Shown piece after piece: positions 1 through 8,973 of a stretch of 64,000 bases of DNA (the stretch's first letter is position 1; each line of letters opens with the position of its first letter). Under the pieces are notes generated by a model. It saw only the letters and a list, made by a program, of their open reading frames with translations. It was not told where the DNA came from and searched no databases. This DNA is from Saprospirales bacterium GYS_P2D (GTDB lineage: Bacteria > Bacteroidota > Bacteroidia > Chitinophagales > Saprospiraceae): assembly GCA_009833045.1 (NCBI GenBank), contig WUUP01000001.1, positions 799,586 through 863,585 on the forward strand. The letters are read 5' to 3'. The translations under genes and the position numbers were made by a program.

Positions 1-1057
1 CAGCGATGAGTATACTATCTATAGTAGTACTCGATTGCAGTCCGATAGCTATCCGATTGTTATTTAAATTTTCATTGTCAAACTGGCCTCCACTGGCGAG
101 TACACCTATGGTGTGCTTATCACTCAGATAGTAGTCGCCTCCTATCCTAAAGTCAAATCCACTACCGCTCCAGTTCATATTATTTGACTCGACAAGCCTT
201 AAGCCATTCTGGGTGCTATTAAAATTGATATCATTAAATCCATTATTATCATTATAGCCCACGTTACCAAAAAGGTTGAATTTCTCGGTACGCACATTCC
301 CATTAAATCGAGTATTTCCTCTGAATTTTTTCCCTTGGCTGGCATTCATACTTACCGTGCCATTAGCACCTACATTCTCCGCTTTTTTGAGTTTGATATC
401 GATGATACCTGCATTTCCTTCTGCTTCATATTTGGCTCCAGGATTAGAGATGATATCGATTTTATCGATTTGCTCAGCCGAGAGATTCCTGAGATAGTTA
501 GTGAGTTCATCTCCTGCTATCGGTATCCGCTTTCCGTCTACATAGAGGAGTACTCCTGCTCGACCGAGTACATTGATATTTTCATTGTTGTCCACAGTGA
601 CACCAGGAGCTTTGCGCAATAGTTCTATAGCATCAGATCCAGCAGCATTGATCGTACCGTCTACATTGAATACGGTTCGATCTGGCTTGACCTCGACCAT
701 CACTCGAGACGCTGTCACGATCGTCTCACTCAGCTCTATTCCTCCGATGCCAAATGATAATACACCCAAATCAATTTCTCCTTGACCTGATATTTCCAGC
801 TCCTGACGGATGTCCTCCAGTCCAATATATGAGGCTAATAAATAGTAATTACCATCAACTATATTCAGCATTTTAAAAGCGCCATTTTCGTCTGTAGTTT
901 CAACCTTAGTCAATTCTTCAGTGGCACTATCATAAAGAGCAATGTTAGCAAATACGACTGGAGCACCATCATTTTCTTGAAGTGTTCCAGAGATAGTAGA
1001 TTGCCCAAAGGCAAATAATGAAGAGAGTAGTAATAGTAGGGTGAATAGAATTTTCAT
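1..1057 (-). CDS. TonB-dependent outer-membrane receptor, partial (3' end outside window)
   Basis: Outer-membrane receptor expected to take up a ligand using TonB energy. Only the first 352 residues are inside the window; the gene runs off the left edge with no stop. The ATG at 1057 opens a clear signal peptide (MKILFTLLLLLSSLFAFGQS). Residues about 21-105 look like a carboxypeptidase-regulatory-like domain. Residues about 110-225 look like the plug (LLRKAPGVTVDN, then RAGVLLYVDGKRIP and ISNPGAKYEAEGNAG). Asn-rich alternating strands then start the barrel. The plug wording matches the Bacteroidota outer membrane beta-barrel family receptors, whose substrates are mostly unknown. No SusD-like lipoprotein is next to it on the visible side, so a glycan role is not supported. 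The family is a firm call; the ligand is unknown. Confidence 0.85.
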   Translation of the reverse strand, partial: MKILFTLLLLLSSLFAFGQSTISGTLQENDGAPVVFANIALYDSATEELTKVETTDENGAFKMLNIVDGNYYLLASYIGLEDIRQELEISGQGEIDLGVLSFGIGGIELSETIVTASRVMVEVKPDRTVFNVDGTINAAGSDAIELLRKAPGVTVDNNENINVLGRAGVLLYVDGKRIPIAGDELTNYLRNLSAEQIDKIDIISNPGAKYEAEGNAGIIDIKLKKAENVGANGTVSMNASQGKKFRGNTRFNGNVRTEKFNLFGNVGYNDNNGFNDINFNSTQNGLRLVESNNMNWSGSGFDFRIGGDYYLSDKHTIGVLASGGQFDNENLNNNRIAIGLQSSTTIDSILIA

Positions 1058-1189
1058 GTAGTGCAGTTATAGTTAGTACATACAAAAAGACGTATAACTA
1101 TGTAAAGTGTAAACAGCTATCGAAGCGTTTTAGATGAAACACGGCTAAATCCGTATCAACCAAGGAGGAATGTGTACTAAAAAGTGAGG

Positions 1190-1882
1190 TCAACAAGGAG
1201 ACGCCTGAGCTATCAGCTCACAAAAGTCGCTGAAATCTCCATAATCTGAGATCACATGTTGGACACCATGTGTCCTCAGTACATGCTCGTCCCCTGCATG
1301 ACGGACGCCTATGAGCGGCAGCCCCATCCGACGAGTGGTCTTGACATCCCAGATCGCATCTCCCACATAGACGGTTTTCTCGATATCGTCATGAGCAGCC
1401 TGAGCACTATCTATAGAGGTCTGTAGGATATCCTCACGAGTCTCCATATCATCGGCATAGCCTGCATGGATACCATCAGTCGGTATATTGAGATGATCCA
1501 GCTTAAATAAAGCTGGTCTTCGCCATCCTCCAGTAGCGATACCGACTACATAGTCATCATGAGCGAGCAGCTGCTCTACGGTGGAGCGAGCACGTGGCAC
1601 CTCTCTGAATCTGCTGGCATCCTCCTCACGACGCTCCTGCATCAAGCCGATATAGACCTCCTCAAAAGTCAATCGATCCTCGGCTGTACATACACCTCCA
1701 AAATGATCACTGTACACATGCGAGAAAATCGTATGATCCGTGACATGTGGATAGTCCCTCCAATCGATCGAAGGGAATGCCCTGCCAAAATATCGCTCAT
1801 AGGCATCAGCAAAGCACTGACTATCTACCTTATTAGAGTAAAGTAGCGTACCGTCTATGTCAAATATCACTAAGGTCTTCAT
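1190..1882 (-). CDS. HAD-superfamily hydrolase (phosphoglycolate-phosphatase-like)
   Basis: Small cytoplasmic phosphatase of 230 residues. Motif I is FDIDGT at residues 7-12 (nucleophile D8, acid/base D10). A cap follows, then a motif II region (GIATGGWRRPALFKLDHL) and motif III VYVGDAIWDVKTTRRMG near residues 170-186. The layout fits the Gph/beta-phosphoglucomutase-like branch; the substrate cannot be told. The ATG at 1882 directly abuts the uvrA stop codon (1885-1883), so the two are probably co-transcribed and translationally coupled. A damage-related role, such as clearing phosphoglycolate from broken DNA ends, would suit that neighbour but is only inference. Confidence 0.82.
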   Translation of the reverse strand: MKTLVIFDIDGTLLYSNKVDSQCFADAYERYFGRAFPSIDWRDYPHVTDHTIFSHVYSDHFGGVCTAEDRLTFEEVYIGLMQERREEDASRFREVPRARSTVEQLLAHDDYVVGIATGGWRRPALFKLDHLNIPTDGIHAGYADDMETREDILQTSIDSAQAAHDDIEKTVYVGDAIWDVKTTRRMGLPLIGVRHAGDEHVLRTHGVQHVISDYGDFSDFCELIAQASPC

Positions 1883-4720
1883 CTATGCATGTTGTGCTTC
1901 CCACTCCAGTTTCTGCTTCAGATAGTGACCAGTGTATGACTCCTTGACATTGATCAGCTCCTCTGGTGATCCCTCAAATACTAAATGTCCTCCGTCTACT
2001 CCTCCATCTGGACCGAGATCTACTATCCAGTCTGCTGCTTTGATGACATCGAGATTGTGCTCGACGATGAGTACTGTATGACCCTGCTCTACGAGTGCCT
2101 GAAAGGCTGTCATCAGCTTATTGATATCATCAAAATGTAGTCCTGTCGTCGGCTCATCAAATATGAAAAACTGATGATCCAGTCGATTTTCTTTGACAAG
2201 GAAGGAGGCCAGTTTCACTCGCTGAGCCTCTCCACCTGAGAGCGTACTCGATGCCTGCCCGAGCTGTACATAGCCGAGTCCGACATCATGCAGTGGCTGT
2301 AGCTTCTGGATGATCTTAGGAGCATCTGCGAAAAAGTCTAAGCTCTCGGTGATACTTAGCTGTAGGATTTCAAAGATATTCAGCCCTTTATACTTGATAT
2401 CGAGGATCTCAGGTTTAAATCGCTGTCCCTTGCAGTCTTCACACTCCAGCTTGACATCTGCGAGAAACTGCATCTCAACAGTGATATAGCCATCGCCTTT
2501 ACAGTTTTCGCAGCGACCTCCCTCTGTATTGAATGAAAAATGCTTTGGCTTATAACCTCTCACTTTGGATAGCTGCTGGGATACCATGAGCTTACGGATC
2601 TCGTCATAGGCCTTGACATAAGTCGCAGGATTAGATCGAGAGGAGCGTCCGATAGGATTTTGATTGATGAGCTCGACACCTCGGAGCAGTGAGGTATCCC
2701 CTGTGATCCGACCATAGCTACCTATCTTGCTCGGGTGACTGATACCGAGCTCTTTGAGTAGAGCTGGGTAGAGGATATGCTTGACCAGAGAGGTCTTACC
2801 AGATCCTGACACTCCCGTGATCACCGTCAGAGCATTGAGAGGTATGGTGACATCTACGCCCTTCAGATTGTGCTGGGAGGCTTTGAGGATTTTTATCTTA
2901 TTGGAGATTTTTCTTTTCTGGGCAGGTGTCTCGACCATCATGAGTCCATCGAGATACTGTTTCGTCAGGCTACGATCGACATCATGTATTCCATCTACAG
3001 GACCTTCATATACTATCTCTCCACCATGCACTCCGGCATTGGGGCCGACATCGACGATATGATCAGCTGCTCGGATCACCTCCTCTTCGTGCTCTACTAT
3101 GACTACCGTGTTGCCGAGATCTCGGAGATTTTCAAGGACTTTGACCAGTTTTGCTGTATCCTTAGGATGGAGACCGATGCTCGGCTCGTCGAGTATGTAT
3201 AGTGAGCTCGTGAGATTGCTCCCGAGCGTACGAGTCAAGCTGATACGCTGAGTCTCTCCTCCACTGAGTGTGGCTGCCCCACGATCCAGTGTGAGGTATG
3301 ACAGTCCTATATCACTCATGACTTGTAGGCGATTATTGATCTCGAGGAGTATTCGCTTAGCGACCTGTTGCTGATAGTCACTCAGCCTGATATGATCAAA
3401 GAAGTCTTTCAGATCTTTGATCGGGATATGTATCAGCTCACTGATTGTCTTGCCATCGATGAGGACATAGTTCGCCTCTTGTCTGAGTCGTCCACCCTGG
3501 CAGAGTGGACAGACAGTACGACCTCTATAACGAGCCATGGTGACTCGATTTTGGATCTTATAGCTCTTCTCTTGTAGCTCTGCGAAAAAGTCGTCAATCC
3601 CATCAAAATATCGGTTGCCTGACCAGAGAACACTTTTTTGCTCAGCAGTCAACTCTGCGTAGGGAGTATGTACTGGAAAATCAAACTGCTCAGCATTATA
3701 TATCAGTCGATCTCGCCACATACCATGCTTATCACCCTTCCAGCAGGCGATAGCTCCTTCGTAGACGGACTTTAGTTTATCTGGGATGACTTTATCTGGA
3801 TCAATGCCAAGGACTTGACCGTAACCTTCACATTTGGGACAGGCCCCGTAGGGATTATTATAGTTGAAAAGCTGAGGAGTAGGCTCTAAAAATTCTATGC
3901 CATCCAACTCAAATCGATTGTTGAAACCAATTTCTTCAGTACCGATGATATCTAAGATACACTCACCCTGTCCCTCATAAAATGCGGCATTGACACTATC
4001 TGCGATTCGCTTCAGGTTTTCTTCTTCAGCATTAACCACGAACCTATCTATCAATATCTGTATATCTCCAGCGATCTCTCCGATCTCTTTCTTCAGGAGC
4101 TTTTTCTGCGACTCGACGAAATCTTCGACGTAAGTCAACTCTCCCTGATAGCGGATCCGAGTATAGCCTTTTTGAAGTAGTAGCTCCAGCTCTTTTTGGA
4201 CTAATCGCTCACGATCGTAGACCACGAGCGGAGCGAGGAGCTGGACTTTAGTGCCTTCTTGATAAGTACTCAGAGCATCAATGACATCAGATACCTGATG
4301 CTTTCGTACGATCTCGCCTGACACAGGAGAGGTCGTGATACCAGCACGAGCATAGAGTAGCCGGAGATAGTCATAGACCTCAGTAAGTGATCCCACAGTC
4401 GATCGTGCATTGCTCGAGCTCACCTTTTGCTCGATAGCGATGGCTGGAGATATACCTTTGATAAAGTCTATATCGGGTTTTTTCATCCGACCTAAAAACT
4501 GCCGAGCATAAGATGACATCGACTCGACATAGCGACGCTGTCCCTCTGCATAGAGTGTATCCATGACCAGCGAGGACTTACCAGAGCCTGAGACTCCAGT
4601 GACGACTATGAGTTTATTTTTAGGGAGTCGGAGCTCTACGTTTTTGAGATTATTGGTACGAGCACCTTTGATATGTATCTCTTTCTGTAGGGCACTGACA
4701 GCTGATTCTTTATTTTTCAA
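1883..4720 (-). CDS. uvrA: UvrABC system protein A (excinuclease ABC subunit A)
   Basis: DNA-damage recognition ATPase of nucleotide excision repair; it loads UvrB at lesions. It has two ABC modules: Walker A GVSGSGKSS (about residues 42-50 from the start used here) and a second GVSGSGKTS; signatures LSGGETQRI and LSGGEAQRVKL; and Cys pairs of the zinc modules (CPKCEGYG, CPLCQGG, CENCKGDG, CEDCKG). The reading frame stays open up to an ATG at 4834, but that gives a 38-residue leader unlike UvrA. I place the start at the in-frame TTG at 4720 (LKNKESAVSALQKE...), which gives 945 residues, the usual family length, and leaves about 230 bp for the divergent promoter region. The stop abuts the downstream HAD gene. 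uvrC is also in the window (46101-47912) but far away. Function is certain; the start is not. Confidence 0.95.
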   Translation of the reverse strand: MKNKESAVSALQKEIHIKGARTNNLKNVELRLPKNKLIVVTGVSGSGKSSLVMDTLYAEGQRRYVESMSSYARQFLGRMKKPDIDFIKGISPAIAIEQKVSSSNARSTVGSLTEVYDYLRLLYARAGITTSPVSGEIVRKHQVSDVIDALSTYQEGTKVQLLAPLVVYDRERLVQKELELLLQKGYTRIRYQGELTYVEDFVESQKKLLKKEIGEIAGDIQILIDRFVVNAEEENLKRIADSVNAAFYEGQGECILDIIGTEEIGFNNRFELDGIEFLEPTPQLFNYNNPYGACPKCEGYGQVLGIDPDKVIPDKLKSVYEGAIACWKGDKHGMWRDRLIYNAEQFDFPVHTPYAELTAEQKSVLWSGNRYFDGIDDFFAELQEKSYKIQNRVTMARYRGRTVCPLCQGGRLRQEANYVLIDGKTISELIHIPIKDLKDFFDHIRLSDYQQQVAKRILLEINNRLQVMSDIGLSYLTLDRGAATLSGGETQRISLTRTLGSNLTSSLYILDEPSIGLHPKDTAKLVKVLENLRDLGNTVVIVEHEEEVIRAADHIVDVGPNAGVHGGEIVYEGPVDGIHDVDRSLTKQYLDGLMMVETPAQKRKISNKIKILKASQHNLKGVDVTIPLNALTVITGVSGSGKTSLVKHILYPALLKELGISHPSKIGSYGRITGDTSLLRGVELINQNPIGRSSRSNPATYVKAYDEIRKLMVSQQLSKVRGYKPKHFSFNTEGGRCENCKGDGYITVEMQFLADVKLECEDCKGQRFKPEILDIKYKGLNIFEILQLSITESLDFFADAPKIIQKLQPLHDVGLGYVQLGQASSTLSGGEAQRVKLASFLVKENRLDHQFFIFDEPTTGLHFDDINKLMTAFQALVEQGHTVLIVEHNLDVIKAADWIVDLGPDGGVDGGHLVFEGSPEELINVKESYTGHYLKQKLEWEAQHA

Positions 4721-4883
4721 GCAGGCGTATGATTTGATATAGACTAAACTGACGAAGATAGAGCTTGTTCTATTGAATCGTAAGAAATCACCAGAGGCAT
4801 TTTGTGCAATAAGCCTAAAAGCGAGGTATAGCACAGAGTCATTTCTACATTATGATTACCTTGAGATTTGTATAACACTTTAC

Positions 4884-4900
4884 GACGAATTTTAATCGTC
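4884..4900. promoter_or_regulatory. GACGA-N7-TCGTC dyad between uvrA and the phosphatase gene
   Basis: Perfect 5-bp inverted repeat with a 7-nt AT spacer, in the divergent intergenic region between uvrA (leftward) and the phosphatase gene (rightward, starts 4950). Position and shape would suit an operator, for example a damage-response repressor acting on uvrA. The arms are short and a chance dyad is possible. No matching copy was noticed elsewhere. Confidence 0.2.
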
Positions 4901-4949
4901 ACTAATGTGTTATCCCAATAACAAAACATCTGTAAGGAAACCATAAGCA

Positions 4950-6041
4950 TTGTATCTAACTAAAAAAATATCAACTCTACTCCTCGGTCTCTTCATGATC
5001 TTAGCTCATAATATGCATGCCCAGTCAAAATACAACAAGTCATATTTTGACGGTCCCTACGTCTTCTTTGAAGGTGATACGACTGTGGTCAAATGGGTCC
5101 ACGAAGGTCAGCTCTATGATACCAGCTACATAAAGGATGAGGTGCTCCCGGATCTGTCATTTATCAATGGTACTAATCTACCATATGAGATGCTCATAGA
5201 GCGAGATATAGCTCCTGATCACCAGACTGTATATGATGATATAGACACACTCGTAGCTATCAGTGACATCCATGGACAGTATGATCTCATGATCAAAATA
5301 CTGATGAATAATGGTGTCATAGACACAAAAGGTAACTGGAATCTCGGCAATGGTCATTTGGTAGTCACTGGGGACATCTTTGATCGAGGACCTAAGGTAT
5401 TAGAGATAGTGTGGTTCATGATACATCTGGAGCGACAAGCTGCTGCTGCAGGTGGCAAAGTACATGTCATGATAGGTAATCACGAATGGATGGTGCTCAG
5501 TAGCGACGTGAGGTATGTGCACAAAAAGTATAGATACATCAGTGCATTATTCAGAAAACAATACCATCGCCTATTTGATGAGTCGAGCTATCTCGGTAGA
5601 TGGCTGCGATCTAAGCCTGTATACCTCCGGATTAATGGCATTTCTTTCGTCCATGGTGGGATCAGTGAGACTTTCTTTCAGTATGACGTAGAGCTCGATG
5701 AGATCAATAAATACTATCAGGACAGTGTGCTCAGCGTGCTCAATACACCAGAAGGTGAGTCAGGGCGATTTTTAGTCAGTGACGAGGGGCCCCTATGGTA
5801 TAGAGGATATGCTTACAAAGATGAATATGATGAAAAAAGAACCAATAAACTTCTGAAGAAGCTCAAATCCTCTAGTATCGTGGTCGGACATACATCGATG
5901 CCAGAGATCTTCTCTCTGCATCGAAATAAGATTATCTTTATAGACTCGAGTATAAAACTGGGCAAAGGAGGGGAGCTATTAATAGTAGAGAATGGAAAGT
6001 TTTATAAAGGAAATGAGGAAGGAGTAAAATCTAAACTTTAG
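4950..6041 (+). CDS. Secreted PPP-type metallophosphatase (Shewanella-like phosphatase type)
   Basis: Extracytoplasmic serine/threonine-phosphatase-fold enzyme of 363 residues. Metal-binding motifs appear in order: SDIHG (D106, H108), GDIFDRG (141-147), GNHE (176-179), VHGG (234-237) and GHT (313-315). This is the PPP signature set; the GDxFDRG form and bacterial origin point to the Shewanella-like phosphatase branch or a near relative. The start is a TTG at 4950, chosen because it gives a full signal peptide (LLLGLFMILAHNMHAQS); an internal ATG at residue 16 would destroy it. The stop is 16 nt before a CotH-kinase-like secreted protein, so the two probably form an operon. Substrate unknown; a phosphoprotein or small phosphoester in the periplasm is possible. 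Confidence 0.85.
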   Translation: MYLTKKISTLLLGLFMILAHNMHAQSKYNKSYFDGPYVFFEGDTTVVKWVHEGQLYDTSYIKDEVLPDLSFINGTNLPYEMLIERDIAPDHQTVYDDIDTLVAISDIHGQYDLMIKILMNNGVIDTKGNWNLGNGHLVVTGDIFDRGPKVLEIVWFMIHLERQAAAAGGKVHVMIGNHEWMVLSSDVRYVHKKYRYISALFRKQYHRLFDESSYLGRWLRSKPVYLRINGISFVHGGISETFFQYDVELDEINKYYQDSVLSVLNTPEGESGRFLVSDEGPLWYRGYAYKDEYDEKRTNKLLKKLKSSSIVVGHTSMPEIFSLHRNKIIFIDSSIKLGKGGELLIVENGKFYKGNEEGVKSKL

Positions 6042-6057
6042 TATAAACACCTGTGTC

Positions 6058-7107
6058 ATGACATCCAAAATCTACAAGCACCTATTATTCCTATTCGTCG
6101 GTCTCAGCCTAAGCATAGCCAGCATCGCCCAGGCTGACTCCTCAGATCGCAAAAAGAACATATTTGACTATTTCTATGATCAGGAGGGCACACCTCTGAT
6201 ACGTATCGATACAGATACCAAAACTCTCTACCGTAGAAAATCCAAAGAAGAATACCAACCGGGTATTATCTCATTTAACGATCCAGAAGGAGTCATGCTT
6301 GATATCCCTATGAAGCTGCGTACACGTGGAAATATGCGAAAGCAACAATGCAACTACCCTCCTCTCAAGGTAAACTTTCAAAAAGAAGATCTCAAAGCAT
6401 TGGGCCTTTCAAAAAAGCTGGATAAGCTAAAATTTGTCCTACAGTGTGCTGGTAATAGTAGCTCCAAGGACTATCTCATGAAAGAGCGTCTCATCTATGA
6501 CCTCTATGACATAGTGGATCCTGAAAATGGATTCAGAACAAAATTAGTCAAGGTAGAAATGTGGAAAGATGGAGAACTCGATAAAGAACTCGAAGGATTC
6601 ATCATCGAAGATGAGGACCAATATGCGAGCCGGAGAAATGCTCGCATAATAGAGAGCGGCAATGTCCGTACCGCCAGTCTCAAACGTAGCCATTATCTGA
6701 AGATGGTCTTTTTTCAGTATATGATATCTAATACTGACTGGTCGATCGCTAATAAACACAATGTAGAAATGGTCGGTCTACCTGGCAGTCCAAGGATAGT
6801 AGCAGTGCCCTATGATTTTGATTATGCAGGATTCGTCGGTACTACTTATGCGGTGCCTCATGAGAGCCTACCTATCGAGAAGGTAACAGATAGGCACTTT
6901 CAGGGATATCTGGTCACAGAGGGCGAAGCAAAAGCTACATGTGATTTTTTCAATAAGAAAAAAGAAGAGTTTTATGCGGCCTGCGATAACGCCAGCTACT
7001 GTAGCGAAAAGGTGAGAAAGAATGCTAAGCGGCATCTTGAAGGTTTCTTTGATCTGACGGACTCTGATCGACGTATCAAAAGTATATTCGTGACTGATGT
7101 AAGGTAA
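6058..7107 (+). CDS. Secreted CotH-kinase-like protein
   Basis: 349 residues with a signal peptide (LLFLFVGLSLSIASIAQA). The order of motifs resembles the CotH atypical-kinase fold: RTRGN (88-92) followed by PPLKVNF in the N-lobe, a KDYLMKERLIYDLYD helix, EGFIIEDED (179-187), then a catalytic-loop-like stretch ISNTDWSIANKHN (223-235) and a metal-binding-like VPYDFDYAG (250-258). In CotH proteins the equivalent Asp residues act in phosphotransfer. The match is by motif pattern, not by search, so the activity is inference. It lies 16 nt after a secreted PPP phosphatase, which would make a kinase/phosphatase pair outside the cytoplasm. Alternative: a non-catalytic member of the fold. Confidence 0.6.
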   Translation: MTSKIYKHLLFLFVGLSLSIASIAQADSSDRKKNIFDYFYDQEGTPLIRIDTDTKTLYRRKSKEEYQPGIISFNDPEGVMLDIPMKLRTRGNMRKQQCNYPPLKVNFQKEDLKALGLSKKLDKLKFVLQCAGNSSSKDYLMKERLIYDLYDIVDPENGFRTKLVKVEMWKDGELDKELEGFIIEDEDQYASRRNARIIESGNVRTASLKRSHYLKMVFFQYMISNTDWSIANKHNVEMVGLPGSPRIVAVPYDFDYAGFVGTTYAVPHESLPIEKVTDRHFQGYLVTEGEAKATCDFFNKKKEEFYAACDNASYCSEKVRKNAKRHLEGFFDLTDSDRRIKSIFVTDVR

Positions 7108-7157
7108 TCACTCACAGATAAGACTTCAGCGAGATACTATAAGAGAGCAGATCAGCA

Positions 7158-8189
7158 TCAGTCTGCATCCGCTCCGAGTCTGCCCTCTGCGATCCACTGT
7201 GCTACATCCTCGACGGCATCCAGACCTCGCTGACCAAAATCCTTCAATCCAAAGAAGGCATGGACGGCTTTTTCATATCGCTTCAGGGTGATATCGACGC
7301 CGGCATCTTCGAGCTTTTTGGCGAAAGCCTCACCCTCATCTCTCAGCGGATCATAGGCTGCTGTCAATATGAAGGTCGGCGGAAAATCTGACACATCCTC
7401 CATGAGTATAGGACTGGCCTCCGGCACATGAGCGTCCGTAGGATCAGCGAGATATGCCTCCATGAACTGATCCATGGCCTGTCGAGTCAGATAATAGCCC
7501 TCAGCATAAAGTCGATGGGACTCTGTATCAGGATCTCTGACATCTGTCACCGGATATATTGGGACCATTTTTTTGATGGGCCTTTCGGGATAGCGAGTAT
7601 TGATAGCTCGGGTCGTAGTGATAGCGAGATTGCCCCCAGCACTATCGCCCATAGTGATGAGCTGATCGGCTGCATATCCATGCTCCCCACTCTGATCTAT
7701 GATCCAAGTGATAGCATCGATACACTCTTCATAGGCCTGCGGAAATTTAGCTTCTGGAGATAGCGAATAGTCCAGCGAAATGACTGGCAAACCAGTAGCT
7801 ATCGCTATCCTACGTATCTGCTCATGATGAGTATCACTACTCCCAAAACACCATCCTCCTCCGTGCATGAATACGATCAGCTGTGATCTATCTCCACCAC
7901 CTGCATCGTAGATACGAGCAGGGATATCCCCATGTCTGGTAGGAATAGATAGATCTTGGATCTTAGCTATTGGGAGTGATTTCTTGACTTTATTGGCATT
8001 CTTAGCGATGTATTTGTCGAGAGCAATGCGCAGTTTTGGGATGGGGAGAGCCCCGAGATCAGGGATGAACTTTAGCACGAGTCCAGTCTTAAAATCTACC
8101 ATGCCGTGCTCAGTCTTCTTGATATAGGAGACGGCACCACCTACTAATATGAGTACCGTCAGTATAGCTGTGAAAATGCCCATGTCCAT
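7158..8189 (-). CDS. Alpha/beta hydrolase, hormone-sensitive-lipase (HSL) type
   Basis: Esterase/lipase of 343 residues. It has the oxyanion motif HGGGW (109-113), the nucleophile elbow GDSAG (S183), a later acid region TAAYDPLRDEGEAF and the catalytic His in AVHAFFG, all typical of the HSL family. Residues 4-22 are a hydrophobic segment that probably anchors it in the inner membrane. It is the last gene of a leftward run of lipid/acyl-CoA genes, 6 nt after an SDR, so it probably releases or processes acyl groups for that pathway. The natural ester is not identifiable. Confidence 0.85.
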   Translation of the reverse strand: MDMGIFTAILTVLILVGGAVSYIKKTEHGMVDFKTGLVLKFIPDLGALPIPKLRIALDKYIAKNANKVKKSLPIAKIQDLSIPTRHGDIPARIYDAGGGDRSQLIVFMHGGGWCFGSSDTHHEQIRRIAIATGLPVISLDYSLSPEAKFPQAYEECIDAITWIIDQSGEHGYAADQLITMGDSAGGNLAITTTRAINTRYPERPIKKMVPIYPVTDVRDPDTESHRLYAEGYYLTRQAMDQFMEAYLADPTDAHVPEASPILMEDVSDFPPTFILTAAYDPLRDEGEAFAKKLEDAGVDITLKRYEKAVHAFFGLKDFGQRGLDAVEDVAQWIAEGRLGADAD

Positions 8190-8195
8190 ATCACA

Positions 8196-8942
8196 TTAGG
8201 CTTTCATACCACCATCTACTGCTAAAGCCTGTCCTGTGACAAAACTACTCTCTTCACTACATAGCCAAGCGATAGTCTGTGCAACTTCAAAAGCCTCTCC
8301 AAAGCGCTTCATCGGGATTGAGGCCTTTACCATCTTTAGTACTTCTTCATTTTCATCCATGTAGCTCCGACCCATCGGCGTATCGATGACAGTAGGACAT
8401 ACCGCATTGACACGGACATTGTACTTCCCATATTCTGAGGCAGCGGTACGAGTCAGACCGATGACAGCGTGCTTTGACGCAGCATATGCACTCATCCGAG
8501 GCGCAGCACCGATACCTGCTACTGATGAGATATTGACGATACTACCACTACCCTGCTCACGCATGATCGGCAGGACCGCCTTGAGACAGTGCCAGACCCC
8601 TTTGACATTGACATCCAGGATCTGCTCCATCATATCATCATCATACTGCTCCAGTGGCTTCAGATCACCACCGATGCCCGCATTATTGATGAATATATCG
8701 ATACGCCCATACTGATCCATGGTCTCGGAGATCAACCTATTGACTTGCGCCTTGTCTCTCACATCGATTTCATAGGCGATAGCGTCTCCTTCATCCTCGA
8801 GGATCGCACCACAGGTCTTGTCCGCACCATACATATCTATATCTGCGACGACTACCGTAGCTCCACGCTTAGCCAGATCTCTGCAGGTCGCCCTCCCGAT
8901 ACCTGATCCTCCTCCTGTCACCACTGCTATTTTGCCTTTCAT
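8196..8942 (-). CDS. SDR-family NAD(P)-dependent oxidoreductase
   Basis: Classical short-chain dehydrogenase of about 248 residues. Cofactor motif TGGGSGIG lies near the N-terminus, then NNAG, the catalytic SVAG...YAASK pair, and the C-terminal SFVTGQALAVDGG. The frame extends to an ATG at 9008, but that start would overlap the upstream crotonase gene and add 22 residues unlike SDRs. I therefore use ATG 8942 (MKGKIAVVTGG). It follows the crotonase gene by 31 nt and precedes the HSL-type hydrolase. It likely acts on a hydroxy- or keto-acyl compound or a small alcohol; the substrate is unknown. Confidence 0.85.
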   Translation of the reverse strand: MKGKIAVVTGGGSGIGRATCRDLAKRGATVVVADIDMYGADKTCGAILEDEGDAIAYEIDVRDKAQVNRLISETMDQYGRIDIFINNAGIGGDLKPLEQYDDDMMEQILDVNVKGVWHCLKAVLPIMREQGSGSIVNISSVAGIGAAPRMSAYAASKHAVIGLTRTAASEYGKYNVRVNAVCPTVIDTPMGRSYMDENEEVLKMVKASIPMKRFGEAFEVAQTIAWLCSEESSFVTGQALAVDGGMKA

Positions 8943-8973
8943 TTTCTCTATTTTTTCTTTGGCAGGAAATATA

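Noticed and set aside
4744-4950. 68-codon minus-strand frame overlapping the uvrA upstream region
   Set aside because: No family features and it covers the uvrA/phosphatase control region; most likely chance.
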